Shown piece after piece: positions 37,413-48,502 of a stretch of 64,000 nucleotides of DNA. Each line of letters opens with the position of its first letter. Positions within the stretch are counted from its first letter, which is position 1. Made by a program: the position numbers and the translations under genes. A model generated the notes under the pieces. The model saw nothing but the letters and a program-made list of their open reading frames with translations, made no database searches and had not been told where the DNA came from. This DNA is from Spirodela intermedia (lineage: Eukaryota; Streptophyta; Magnoliopsida; Alismatales; Araceae): NCBI GenBank assembly GCA_902729315.2, contig LR746269.1:4294001-4358000 (forward strand), in the 5' to 3' direction.

Positions 37413-37796
37413 GCTCTCACTCTTCCTCTTCCTCGCTGCATTAGAAGGATCCTCCGGAGAGGGAGAGGAGAGGGAGAGGGAGACGGGGAGGGCGCTCTGC
37501 TGCTGCTCTTCACTCCAGGATCTCTGGAATCGGAGCTCGTGGGAATTCTCTGTGTCGTCTGGTTCGTCTTCAAGCTCCGGCGGCTCGGAGGGTCGGAATC
37601 TGGATGTAGAAACCCACCAGAGCAAGGCGATCGATCCATCCCCTCCCCACCCGGCCTCAGATGTTTTTTCCAGGAAGGGGAAGGTGGGAGGAGAAGGAGC
37701 AGGAGGAGGAATGTGCCTCTAGGGAGCCCGTCTCGTCTGCCCTAATGCCCTGGATTTGGTCGCTCGAGGCCAGGGGAGCAAACCTCGCCAGCTAGA
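37155..37796 (+). promoter_or_regulatory. CT-rich 5' leader/promoter of the RING-H2 gene
   Basis: Two long CT microsatellites (37155-37201 and 37339-37411) precede the gene. The long Ser/Leu frame here starts with GTG and is not a protein. An ATG directly followed by TAG occurs near 37602, and a 44-codon upstream ORF (separate entry) runs up to the main start. Confidence 0.5.
37661..37795 (+). CDS. Upstream ORF (44 aa) ending one base before the RING-H2 start
   Basis: An ATG at 37661 opens 44 codons, ending with TAG at 37793-37795. A second in-frame ATG lies at 37745. The main ATG follows at 37797 after a single A (TAGAATG). The peptide begins MFFPGRGRW and ends GANLAS; no conserved family was recognised. 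If the leader is transcribed as drawn, ribosomes would need to reinitiate or scan past it, so it could limit RING-H2 translation. It is unlikely to encode a stable functional protein on present evidence. Confidence 0.35.
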   Translation: MFFPGRGRWEEKEQEEECASREPVSSALMPWIWSLEARGANLAS

Positions 37797-38882
37797 ATGA
37801 TCCTCATTAATGGGAGGAGGATCCTCTCTCACGATTTCCAGAGGGAGTCGTCGTTTCCTCCCCCGCCGCCGCCGCCGGCGACGGCGACGGCAGGGGTTTC
37901 ATCCGGGGCCAAGATAAGCCCGGCGCTGCTGTTCATCATCGTGATTCTGGCGGTGATCTTCTTCATCTCCGGCCTGCTCCACCTGCTGGTGAGGTTCCTC
38001 ATCAAGCAGAGCCCCTCTTCCTCGCCGGAAAACGGCGGCAGGCGCCACCGGAGGGAGATTCTGGGGTCGGAGGCGCTGCAGAGGCAGCTGCAGCAGCTGT
38101 TCCACCTCCACGATTCTGGGCTGGACCAGGCAGCCATCGACGCCCTCCCTGTGTTCCTCTACGGGGAGATCGTTGGCTCCAAGGAGCCCTTCGACTGCGC
38201 CGTCTGCCTCTGCGAGTTCGCCGCCGGCGACAAGCTCCGCCTACTCCCCGTCTGCAGCCACGCCTTCCACATCGCTTGCATCGACGCCTGGCTGCTCTGC
38301 AACTCCTCCTGCCCGCTCTGCAGGGGCACCCTCTTCGTCCCCGGCCAGGCTATCGAGAACCCCGTCTTCGACCTCGACGACGACGGCGGCGGTGGGGGCG
38401 AGGAGAGGGAGGGCCTTGCTGCCGGCGGGAAGAGGGTCCTCCCCGTGAGGCTCGGCAAGTTCAGGGCCGTCGGAGGAGGAGGAGGGCCCGGCGGCGCCGC
38501 CGTGGGGAGAGAGGAAGGGGAGACCAGCAGCAGCTGCCTCGGTGCCCGGCGGTGCTACTCCATGGGGTCGTACCAGTACGTTGTGGGGGATCCCGAGCTG
38601 CGGGTGGAGCTGAGCAGGAGGAGGAAGGAGGAGGAAGGAGGAGCCATGGCGACGAGTAAGGAACTGGGTCGGAGCTCTCCGGTCGTCGGCGACGGCGACG
38701 GCGGCGGCGGAAATGGGAAGCGGTTGTGGGCGGGGAGCAAGGACGAGAGCTTCTCGGTGTCGAAGATCTGGCAGTGGCCGAACAAGAAGGAAAAGTTCCC
38801 GTTGGCGGCGGTGGACTGTTCGTCGTTCGACGGCGGCTCGCCGTGGGTTCCGGCAGCCGGCGGAAAGGGGGCAGATTCCTGA
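37797..38882 (+). CDS. ATL-family RING-H2 membrane E3 ubiquitin ligase (ATL13/46/47-like)
   Basis: This intronless ORF encodes 361 aa. Residues 20-35 are proline-rich, then a single transmembrane helix spans about 42-69 (ALLFIIVILAVIFFISGLLH). The ATL GLD-type motif follows at 108-121 (GLDQAAIDALPVF). The RING-H2 finger has C134, C137, C153, H155, H158, C161, C172 and C175, with the spacing C-x2-C-x15-C-x1-H-x2-H-x2-C-x10-C-x2-C and the expected Pro after Cys172 and Trp165. The C-terminus has blocks RVLPVRLGKFR, RRCYSMGSYQYVVGDP and FSVSKIWQWP that mark the ATL13/46/47 subgroup. ATL proteins recruit E2 enzymes and ubiquitinate membrane or secretory-pathway targets, many in defence and carbon/nitrogen signalling. 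Substrate is unknown. High GC3 is typical of monocots. Confidence 0.93.
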   Translation: MILINGRRILSHDFQRESSFPPPPPPPATATAGVSSGAKISPALLFIIVILAVIFFISGLLHLLVRFLIKQSPSSSPENGGRRHRREILGSEALQRQLQQLFHLHDSGLDQAAIDALPVFLYGEIVGSKEPFDCAVCLCEFAAGDKLRLLPVCSHAFHIACIDAWLLCNSSCPLCRGTLFVPGQAIENPVFDLDDDGGGGGEEREGLAAGGKRVLPVRLGKFRAVGGGGGPGGAAVGREEGETSSSCLGARRCYSMGSYQYVVGDPELRVELSRRRKEEEGGAMATSKELGRSSPVVGDGDGGGGNGKRLWAGSKDESFSVSKIWQWPNKKEKFPLAAVDCSSFDGGSPWVPAAGGKGADS

Positions 38883-39180
38883 GCTGAGGCTCCATTCGTC
38901 ATCTACCATTCCCGCCGTGCTTGTTTCTTGAGACATTCGAGCCAATAACAGCCATTGAAATTCTTCTTCTTCCTCTTCTTCTTCTTCTCTCCTCTCTTCT
39001 GCAGCCGCCATACCCAGCAGCGTGCTAACTTTTGCCCGTATCTGTGAAATTCTAAATCTTGTCCTCTCTCTCTCTCTCTCATGCCGTGACTGTGAAGATG
39101 GAGGACTTCACCGAGCCCAGTAAACGATGATGTCTCCAGCGTCGTCTTGTTCCCGCAGCTCTTCTTCTTCACTTCTCTTC
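38883..39180 (+). other. Probable 3' UTR of the RING-H2 gene
   Basis: CT/TTC-rich sequence follows the stop codon (CTTCTTCTTCCTCTTCTTC near 38960, a CT run near 39062-39080). No clear poly(A) signal can be fixed. Confidence 0.35.
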
Positions 39181-40112
39181 TCTCTCTAGAACGGCGGTGA
39201 CGGTGAAAGGAAAAGCTGCGGCATGGATTCTAGTGGGGGGAAGTCGGCTGCTAGTCTTATCTTTTGGGGCCACCGCCTGCCAAAGCAGTCCCACATTGGT
39301 GAAATTAACATCTCGGAGGTCTGGTACGCAAAAATATTTTCTTTCCGACCCTACCCTCCCCAATAATTATCTTTTTGGGTTTTTTTCCATCATATTGGGC
39401 GGCGGATCGGCTAAAACCGTTTGGATGGATCCAATCAGGTAAAAGTGAATATTATTTATTCAGAAAAATAATACTTTCTTATGACTATTTTACCGGGAAA
39501 AATCAACGTGTATACAAATGAGGACTTTTTCGGTGTAAAATGCATACATTCATACCTTATAAATTATTTGACGGCGACTGGGTGATACCATCATGGGATC
39601 GGGCGCCTGGGGTCCGTCTGATTTGGATTTATCGGCCGATTTGGTGGACCCGTGCGATCTATTTATTCCCTCTTCCGGCCCTAGTGAACGACCCACATCA
39701 GAGCAGATGCTTTAAGGAGAATTACGTACAAAGGCCTACTTTTTTTGTCAATTTTCATTTAGGGCTCGTGTCAAACACCCCTTGGAGAAAAGCCCAGAAT
39801 CCCACGCCCCGCCCCACCCCCCGGTGCCCCCACTTATATAATAGACGCCACCTTTGACAGGCGCTTTTCTGAGTCCCTCTCCCTCTCCCTCGCCAGCTCT
39901 TTGCGGCCGCTTTCTCGCTTTGTCGAGGCAAGTTGCACCGGCTGGGACCCACCATCTGAGCTACGACCACAAGCCTGGAGAATCTAAAAGTTTCTGGTCG
40001 GCTGATGAATTTGTGCTCCAAATGAATTATAATTCGGTCGACCCAGTCCCCTTCCCGGTTGAGTCCGGGCTTCAATAGGTTCAGCCCTGAAAGCCCAGAA
40101 CCCATCTAAATA

Positions 40113-40153
<41 letters not shown>

Positions 40154-40422
40154 ATATACCAATCTGTCAATTACGGAGTTGTCAAAGGAGCTTGACCTTC
40201 TGGTTCGAAGTCATGTGTTATGCTCTGGGATTGAAAATGCATGATCCCTGATGGCCCACCAACGCCGTCCATCAGAAATATTGATAAATTATTACTAGTT
40301 TATGGGTTATGGGATAAAAAAAAAAAGATAAAGGGACAACTCTCCTATGTTATTTAAAGCCTCTGACCCAATGACATCGGTGCCTGAATTCCTAATCGTG
40401 CAATATCGTCATCATCATCATC

Positions 40423-40471
<49 letters not shown>

Positions 40472-42947
40472 ACTTCTAATATTGAAATGAGAAATAGAAA
40501 CAACGAGGGTAGGTGGCGCATCGACGTTCGGAGGTGTAAAGTCTCATATACGACACTCGTGATTACTTAAGGGTAGAGGAATTATAGGCACTGATGAACA
40601 TGACCCCACCATCTTGTTCCAACGAAGAACAACCACAGGAAGACCTCGAGTTTGGAGAAAATAAGATAAGGTGAAGGAATAACATTCATAAAATATCTCT
40701 TCTTGATGGTAGGCCTAAGTGATTATCTCGAGTTGAATAACATTCGTGATGGTAGGCCTAAGTGATTATCAATGGTGGAGATGGGCACCATCGAGTGCTT
40801 GCCCCCATCAGTGAACATTTGTCGTTTGGTGGCCACCAGCTGTGGTCACTAGTGGCTGGTGCCATGCACCAGTACTAGAGTTCCAAGATAGCCTAGTGGG
40901 CGGAATTCCTTCCTTACCTTTGTTCTCCTTCTTCATAGTCTAGTTGCTGACTCAAGAGAGAAACACTAGCGGGTCATGGTAGTGGAGGTTTTCGGTATGA
41001 CTATAAAGAGGGGAGTCTATCTACGTATTTTCATCGAAATGACTTAGACGAATAATAATACTGCATGAAATCCACTACAATTCTTCATTACCACAAGATT
41101 CTTCCCTTCGTCCAATTATGTCCTATAGGTGCATTTGAGTAACACTCTAGTTTTCCATCCTAAGAATAAATTATGTCTGTCTCTTTTGAATTTTCATCAC
41201 TCGTGCTGCTTGTGTCCCATCAAACCTTCCTTGAATTGGGTTTGAATTCAGTATAAATGTCAAACTAATTATTCACCAATGAAAGCGATTTTAGTTTTTA
41301 GGCAACCATTAGTAGCAATCAGCTTTTCTAAAATATGAAAAATGGATGACAGTCCCCTTGATATATTTTTAATCCAAAGGCCATCAGAATATACATTAGT
41401 GAAAAATTTTATGAAACTATTAAAATAAATTATGTTTATGAGGAAGTAGACAATAAATGTCCACATATAGAAGATCAATGAAAGAAAGAGAGCCAAAAGA
41501 TTCATATCCACCCTTGAATTAGTCCCCACGAGGCTACAAACAAGTTTAGCACCTGAAAAGAGAAGAAATTTAATTCACTCATCAACACATTCAAGAGAGA
41601 TGTCATGATCATCATCTGAGACTAAAGCAATAACAAAAGTATTCCAGCCTACTAAATCAAGAACTCTAGGTAGAATCAAATCAAACTAGTCTTGGATAGA
41701 GGAAAGCAAAATGGTAACATACATGTTTTGCCTATCTTTGCGAATTAGAAGTCATAGCAATTATTGGTGCCATGGGCATAACTTTAGAAGTATATTAGGA
41801 CTCACATTCAACAATAATTTGAGCTGGTACGATAAATTCAATAGGTTGTGAGGATTGATTGTCTTGAAATAACTATCAACAGCTATCCACCCCTTAGATA
41901 TGTGAAGGTGATTGTGCTCTATTTATTATGCCAAGGCCAAAAAGTTGATGAGGGATTGATTGCCTTGAAGCAATCCAATTACTAGTGTCATAAGTACTAG
42001 AGTACTTGATAGTGCCAATAGCTATATGGGCCCTAAGTCCATTAGCACTTGGGTGAAATCATAAGAGAAGATTAGTAGAGCCTAATTCACTTAAAATCTA
42101 TATGTGAATTTATTTGTTGCATCTGTTGGTTTTTCAAATCAATTAAATCAGTTTTTTGTACCACAAAAAGTTATAATAAATAATAAAATTTCTCATTTAG
42201 ATTACCTATTCTAATTTTTTACATAGTGATCTACAAAATATTCATTAAAAAAATATAGTTTTCTGACACCTCACTACTACTTTCTTCTCTTGAATTAACA
42301 AGCAAGTTCTACATGCCTTTGCTTATATTATTCATTCTGATTTCACTGTATCATTAAGTATAAGGTGAAAATAAACGATTGATGTATCAATCCACAGAAT
42401 TAAGAGATCTAATCTGAAATCTTACAATGACTAGAATTAGTAATCATAATTCTGTATAAATCATGATTGAGTCTATTCATCCCCCTCTAGTAGGTCTTTC
42501 AGGATCAATAGTAGAAGAAAAGTAGGTGCTGGACTACATCTAATTGGATGAACTGAATCCACATCAAAATTAGTCACATTTGATCTTAGTTCTGAAGGAA
42601 ATTCAAAACTAGTAGTTTTTTGAGTCGTGTCCTTTTTGAAACTTGTCAAATGCTTGGTTGGCATGGTCAAAAGAAGTAGAGCAGAAAAAGTATATTTTCA
42701 AAAAAAAAATTAATTATTTTAATTGTTAATAATAGAAGCTAGAGGATGTATGGTAGTCAATGGAGTGTTTAAGCCCAAGCCTAGGCGTAGTCTAACCTAG
42801 TAATTTTCAAGTATTGACCCAAATCAAATCTAAACAAGAAGAGACGGACTGACCCTATTCCTTTCTATATGAGAGAAGAATGTGCCTTCGTTAGACCTAG
42901 CATGTATTAATGCATTGATTACCTATGTATTTGTCTCTACCTCTTTG

Positions 42948-42986
<39 letters not shown>

Positions 42987-44375
42987 CGTGAATCAATTGG
43001 GACTCAGGATTTTTTCCTAAGCGTAGGTTGTACCTTTAATACACATCCACATTCAATCACAAAAATTTGATGGTAGTGCAAGGATAGACTAACATTTCAT
43101 ATAGTGGATGCGATACAATGGATGACTAGATCATTCTAAAATTGACAAGTGTCAACCTTTAAGACAAACCCATGACCAATAGTGGTTCAATATCTTTAGG
43201 TTTAGGCCTATTTAGGACCAAGAAACTGTTTCATCAATTTTCTATATGCATTCTTTTATTTTGTGAAGGTAGCTAGCAATTCTGGATTCCAGATCACAGG
43301 AGGTGGAGTCCAATATATGGAGTTTAACATTTTCAAGTAGTTTTGAGATTACTTGATGGGGATTAACTCGCTTAGATTGTAAATGTTTGAATTTCTGGTG
43401 TCATGCAATCCAATCATAAGATCTAATAATAAATTTATAAATGTGGTAAATAGGAAATAACGATGTTTAAAAATCAACATATAAATAAAGTGTTATCCCA
43501 TGTAGTCAACTTCATTTTTCATTAATGGTTAATTAGTTATCCATCCCCATAAACTACAAATGTGAAGGATATGTCCTGAAGGTTTACTCCCATCATTGTA
43601 GATCCTTGAAGATTCATCAAAAAATCAAGAATTGATCAAGTTTTTAAAACAAGACCGTTGCTTTTGTTTTTAAACCATAAGTAGTGATTTCATTTCTGAT
43701 TATAGCTTGAAGAGGTTAGATTATCTGAGTTTATCTGAGATAACCCAGCTATCTGACTTTGATAAGTTCAGTAGGCTGATTTAGAAATATGATCCTCGAT
43801 TAAGAAATAACTTGGATAATAACATATAATATTGGACAAGAATAATTAAATAGTGGAACCCAGCCTACTTAGTTTATCTGTCTTTGACAAACTGAAAATT
43901 GAAATAAACTAAGATAACATATGATGAAAATTGAATTCATCTCCCTCCTTGTTCTTCTCTCTCTATCTCTCCAACTTTCATCTGTTGGTCTCTGTCCTCC
44001 TCCAGCCCTCACCTTCCACTGCGTTAGTCCCTATTTCATATGTTTCAAAAGGTGCATGGAGCTAATGCTAGGTTATAACTTATTAATTACAAGAAAAAAT
44101 GATATTTTATTTCCTCACTTTGAGCGAGATGAGGAATTTGAAGACAACTAATCCTGTGCAAATACCTCAAAGAAATTCAATATAAATAAATGTCTTTTAT
44201 ACTGTGTTTGTGAGTATGTGAATAATCCCAAAAGGTTTGTATATACCTCTGGTATGCACTGAACGCAATGCACCACCCCCACACATGAAATAGAAAGAAT
44301 ATCGTGCACCGCGCCATGCACAGACTCTCCATCTCCTGCGCACGATAGACCCACGAAGGAGAGCAGAGAGACGAC
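39181..44375. other. Intergenic DNA with microsatellites
   Basis: No gene is supported. Features: a TTATATAATA box at ~39833 followed by a CT-rich leader-like stretch; (CT)n at 40117-40151, 40427-40465 and 42949-42982; (CAT)n at 40408-40428; and two exact 23-bp copies of GATGGTAGGCCTAAGTGATT plus ATC (40705-40727, 40748-40770). The frame at 43921-44151 starts with a signal-peptide-like hydrophobic stretch but has no family match and no conserved Cys pattern. Confidence 0.4.
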
Positions 44376-44930
44376 TCAGCCGGAGCTGACGAGGGCCGGC
44401 GCATTCCGGCCGCCGAGGTCCACGGAGGTCTTCCCCAGGGACGGCGGCAGCACGAAACGGGCGGAGAAGTTGGGATACCCCCCATCCTCGCCGTCGTCGC
44501 CGGCGGCGCCGCGGCCTCTGCCGCCGCGGCCGTCGTCGAAGTTCAAGGCGTAGCTCATCGGGTCGTAGTGGAACTTCCCCGCCCGCGCACCGCCGCACCA
44601 CCCCCGGCTGCGGTTGAACCGCCGGATGAGAGTCTTCCAGCGGGGGCCCGCCACGATTTCCGACCACTCGCGCACCTTCGTCAGCGCTCGGCGCCACCAC
44701 GGCGCTTCCATCGGTGCTGTGCTGGCGGCGGCGCCGCCCCCGTCTCCGGCCGCGCCACCGATCCTCTCCCACGCGCCCACCCCGCGTGCGGCGGCGGCTG
44801 CTGGGGCCGAGCTCTCGCCGCCGAAGTGGGGGACCCAAAAGAAGCAGCACCCTCTCTGGGCGAACATCGCCTCCGCCTCCTCCGTGCCTGCCAGGGCCGA
44901 TTCATCCAGTGCCTTCCCCCCTCCCCCCAT
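44376..44930 (-). CDS. Small uncharacterised plant protein (stress-induced-like family)
   Basis: This is an intronless ORF of 184 aa. It has a CCFFWVPHFG block near residues 28-37, then WWRRALTKVREWSEIVAGPRW (78-98), TLIRRFNR (100-107) and KFHYDPMSYALNFDDG (119-134). It ends with a Ser-Arg-Phe-rich NFSARFVLPP. This pattern (a CFW motif, a W-R-E-W-S-E segment, RWKT-IRRF and Y-D-P-x-S-Y-x-L-N-F-D) marks a plant-only family often annotated as 'stress-induced' or unknown. No enzyme or DNA-binding motif is present and no signal peptide is convincing. Molecular function is unknown. The ATG at 44930 is preceded by CTGCAG and a CT tract, which may be a leader or a splice acceptor. It lies ~0.7 kb downstream of the TPS gene on the same strand. 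Confidence 0.8.
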   Translation of the reverse strand: MGGGGKALDESALAGTEEAEAMFAQRGCCFFWVPHFGGESSAPAAAAARGVGAWERIGGAAGDGGGAAASTAPMEAPWWRRALTKVREWSEIVAGPRWKTLIRRFNRSRGWCGGARAGKFHYDPMSYALNFDDGRGGRGRGAAGDDGEDGGYPNFSARFVLPPSLGKTSVDLGGRNAPALVSSG

Positions 44931-44939
44931 CCCTGCAGA

Positions 44940-44974
44940 GGGAGAGAGAGAGAGAGAGAGAGATAGAGAGAGAG
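44940..44974. repeat. (GA)n microsatellite just upstream of the small gene
   Basis: On the gene's minus strand this reads as a CT tract directly followed by CTGCAGGG and the ATG at 44930. It is either a CT-rich 5' leader, as at other genes here, or the polypyrimidine tract of a leader intron with acceptor at 44933. Confidence 0.85.
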
Positions 44975-45647
44975 ATGGAGATACCAGGGATAAAAGGGGA
45001 GAGAGGAGGGCGCCTGTTTCTTAGTTGACACCCTGACCCTTGACTCGTCCCCTCCCCATTCTTCTCCTTCTCCGCGTTCCTCGGCTTCACACGGGCACGA
45101 AGGAAGCCAACGGGTCTTCCTTTCTGTTTCTGCGGTGTGGTTTCTTCCTCGGGGAACGGGGGAGGCGTCGACGGACGGAGGGTGTGGATGTACCAGCTGT
45201 CGATGACGTGGCATCGGCAACGGTGGATCTCGATGGTCACGAATTCGCATCCCGACAATTAAGGCGGTTTGCGAGGGGCTGTCAAATGAACGGTTGATGT
45301 AGAGCAAAGGAAACTGCTTTTGGGTCCCACATTATCAGCCCCGCTCGGATCGAACGATTGGACGGCTCAGGATCGTTTGCCGCCCCCCGAGGAAAAGTCA
45401 CGGGTCCGACCTCCATAATGGGTCTACCAATGGGTATACGGGAGAGGATGGCGCAGAGAGAAAGAGAGAGAGGGAGGATGGATGAAACTTGTATACAGAA
45501 CGATGACACCAATCACAGGGAAACAGCGAGAACTTGTTACTGACCGCCGTGGCACCGCCGAGCAGGGTCTTGGAGCTCTGCAAAGAAGGCGGCAGCTTTC
45601 TGGAGGGAACGATCCAGGACGGCGGCGGATGGGATGGGTGGGTAGGT

Positions 45648-48372
45648 TCAGCCGTAGCACGGTCTTGGAGCTCTCTCGAAGGAAACTTCTCCGGCGGTGG
45701 CGAGGGGCTCGGACTTGGGAACCGTTGCGGCGGCGAGGCCCCTGAGCAGGCTGACGACGCCGCTGGTCTCTTCGAGGTAGTATTTGGCCTTGCTGGGCTT
45801 CTGGCCGACGGTGCACCCGAAGGTCTTCACTTCTCCGGCGAGCGACCCGCCGGAGATCGCCGCCTCCATGCTGTCGAACATGTCCTCGTCGGAGCGGTCG
45901 TCGCCCACACACATCACGAACTCCGGCGGACTCCCCCTCCCCGCCAGCGCCGCCAGCACCTTCTGCACCACTAGCCCCTTGTGCACTCCCTGCTCGGCGC
46001 CGCCCAAGTGAGAGAGAGTGAACGCGAGAGAGAGATTCAGAGAGAGAATGAAGGAGAGAGAGAGAGTGGAACCTGGGGTTTGACTTCGACGATGTGGTGG
46101 CCGCGGGAAACGGCGACGGGCTCGTTGGCGAGGACCTTGTCGAGGTGGATGAGGAGCTCCTTGGCCTGCCAGGCACCGAAGTCGGGGTCGGCGTCTTCGT
46201 GGTGCCACACCAGCGCCGTCTCCTTGGTCTCTATGTGGGAGCCGTCTGTGGCCTCCTCGTAGGACCTCATCACCGGCTCCGCAATGTCCTTCCACTCGAA
46301 CCCGCCGGCAAAGACCTCGTCCGACTCCCACGCAGACGACTCGCTCCACCTGCAGAATGAAAGCAAGGGGACGAGGAAGCAAGAAGAGGAAGAAGGAGAA
46401 GGAAAAGAAGAAGAAGGATGGTTTAGTACCTGAGGAAGTAGCCATGCTCGGCGGCGATGCCCAGGGAGTCGCAGGGGGAGAACCAGTCGCCGAGGGGTTG
46501 CCGGGCTCTCCCGCTGACGACGAAGACGACGTTCGCGGGGTCGGCGCAGAGGCTGTTCAGGATGGCGAGGAGCTCCGGAGATGGAGCTCTGGTTATGGAG
46601 CTGTGCGGGACCATCGTCCCGTCGTAGTCGAGGAAGATGGCCCTCCGGCGAGTTCTCCGGTAAGCTCCGACGACCTGGTCGGGGCTGAGTCTCTTGAAGG
46701 TTAGGGGGAGGGCGACCACCCGGGAGTTGAGCCCGAAGCCGACGCTGCAGCACCGCTGCTTGTAGTGTTCCCTGCAGGCCCGGTCCAGGTCCTGTGCGAA
46801 GCTCCGCGCCCAGTAGGCGACATCGTGGGAGCTCACGTACCGGTGGTGCTTCTCGTGGCGGAGCTCCTTCTCCGGCGACGGGAGGCTCAGCGCAGTCGCC
46901 ATGGCGTCGGAGACCTCTTCTACGTTCCAAGGGTTGACCCTGATGGCGCCACTGAGGGACGGCGAGCAGCCCACAAACTCCGACACGATCAGGGTGCTCG
47001 TCTGCGCCGCGGCCGCTGGAGCTCCGGTGATCTCGGTGACGCCCTGGCGGCAGACGGTGTACTCGTACGGGACCAGGTTCATCCCGTCCCTGACTGCGTT
47101 GACTATGCAGCACTCTGCCACCGCAAAGTAGGCCGCCTTCTCGAAGAAAGTCAACCCTCCCTCGAGCAGGACGACGGGGAGGTACCCCTCGCCGCCGAAT
47201 CTGCCGTTGACCCTCTCCACCAGCGAAGCAATCTCCTCCCTCGCCTTGCCGCCGGCGGCTCCCCACGGAGGGTTGGCGATCTGGACGAGGACCACCTCCC
47301 CGCGGAGGTCCGGTCGGTCACTGAGGAGCAGCTCCAGCCCCAGAAGCTTCTGACTGATGCCCTTGAAGATGTCCATGTCGTCAACACCAAGGATCAGCCT
47401 CCTCCCTCTGAACTGCTCCTCGATCTGTTTGACCCTGGCGACGGTCGACGGAGACCTCAGCACGGCCTGGAGCCTGCCCATGTGGACTCCCACGGGGAGA
47501 ATCTTGACCATCACCTTGCGGCCGTGGTAGTCCAGCCTGATGTAGCCCCGTTTCAGCTCGTAGTCAACGCCGAACAACCTGCTGCAGCATGAGAGAAAGT
47601 GGCGTGCGTAGTCAAACGTGTGGAAGCCGATCAAATCCGCATTGAGAAGCCCTCTCAGGATCTCATTCCTGACCGGCAGGGTCCTGTAGATCTCCGACGA
47701 AGGGAAAGGGCTGTGGAGGAAGAACCCCAGCTTCACCCTGTTCATCATCTTCCTCAGGAACGTGGGCACCAGCATCAGGTGGTAGTCGTTGACCCAGACG
47801 TAGTCGTCGTCCGACCTCATTATAGACATGATCTTCCTCGCGAATTCCACGTTGGCAGCGACGTAAGCCTGGAAGAGGGCCCGGTCATACCGCTTGTGCA
47901 GGTCTGGGGAGACCGGGAGCAAGTAGTGGAAGAGCGGCCACAGGAGCTGCTTGCAGAACCCCAAGTAAAATCTTTTGTGGACTTTCGGTTCCAAGAATGT
48001 GGGAACACAGGAGAATTTCTGGTAGATATCTCGGGCAACTTCCTCCTGCTCATCTGCATGGATGTACTCCTTCAGACAGCCGACGTAGGTGACTCCGGTC
48101 TCAGTCGGGATGCCATCTCTCATCTGGAGCAGGAGGGAGTCGTCGTCCCTGGTGAAGCACCATCTCCCTGTATCTGGGTCCCTCTGGCAGTTCAGAGGGA
48201 GAAAATTGGACACAAGGATGATCTGTCCTTGGCCAGATTCCTCGCGGCTCTCATAGTCAGTGATGATACCAGGAACGGTCATCACACGAGGAAGCTTTCT
48301 AGAGTTGCAGGGGAGATCGAAAACATCTGCAGTCGCCAAATCGAAGAGATTGGAAGCAGACTTGCACTGCAT
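45648..48372 (-). CDS. TPS: Class II trehalose-6-phosphate synthase/phosphatase-like protein
   Basis: Three exons are visible on the minus strand: 48372-46430, 46349-46073 and 45989-45648, with introns of 80 and 83 bp bounded by GT...AG. Together they encode 853 aa. Residues 1-48 are a TPS-II head (KSASNLFDLA, RVMTVPGIITDY). The GT20 synthase domain (about 50-540) has VWVNDYHLMLVP, LGFFLHSPFPSSEIYRTLP and NLVPYEYTVCRQG. The HAD-type phosphatase domain (about 575-830) has LDYDGT (582-586) and, across exon 3, FVMCVGDDRSDEDMF. The two-domain layout and intron positions match TPS5-11. Family knowledge: class II members usually lack both activities and act in SnRK1/trehalose-6-P signalling. The start is the ATG at 48372 because the MQCKSASNLF head fits the family. 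Confidence 0.93.
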
Positions 48373-48409
48373 GACCGATCGGATGGTTCAACGGATCCTG
48401 ATATTTCAT
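48299..48409 (-). CDS. Overlapping upstream ORF at the TPS start (36 aa)
   Basis: An ATG at 48409, 37 nt before the TPS start, opens a frame that overlaps the TPS coding sequence and stops at 48299. A 2-codon ORF (ATGCTTTGA, 48417-48409) ends on the same A that begins this ATG, giving ATGCTTTGATG. If this leader is in the mature mRNA both would reduce initiation at the TPS start. No conserved peptide was recognised. Confidence 0.3.
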   Translation of the reverse strand: MKYQDPLNHPIGHAVQVCFQSLRFGDCRCFRSPLQL

Positions 48410-48502
48410 CAAAGCATAGATCTCGTGCTCTTCTGTCCAAATGAATCTTCTTTCTATAAAATGGGCTACGCCTTGTTGAGAGATGTGAATGGCACAGCCT
48501 GC

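Noticed and set aside
43921-44151. 76-codon ORF with a hydrophobic start
   Set aside because: It looks like a signal peptide but has no conserved Cys spacing or family. It is too short and AT-rich to support as a gene.
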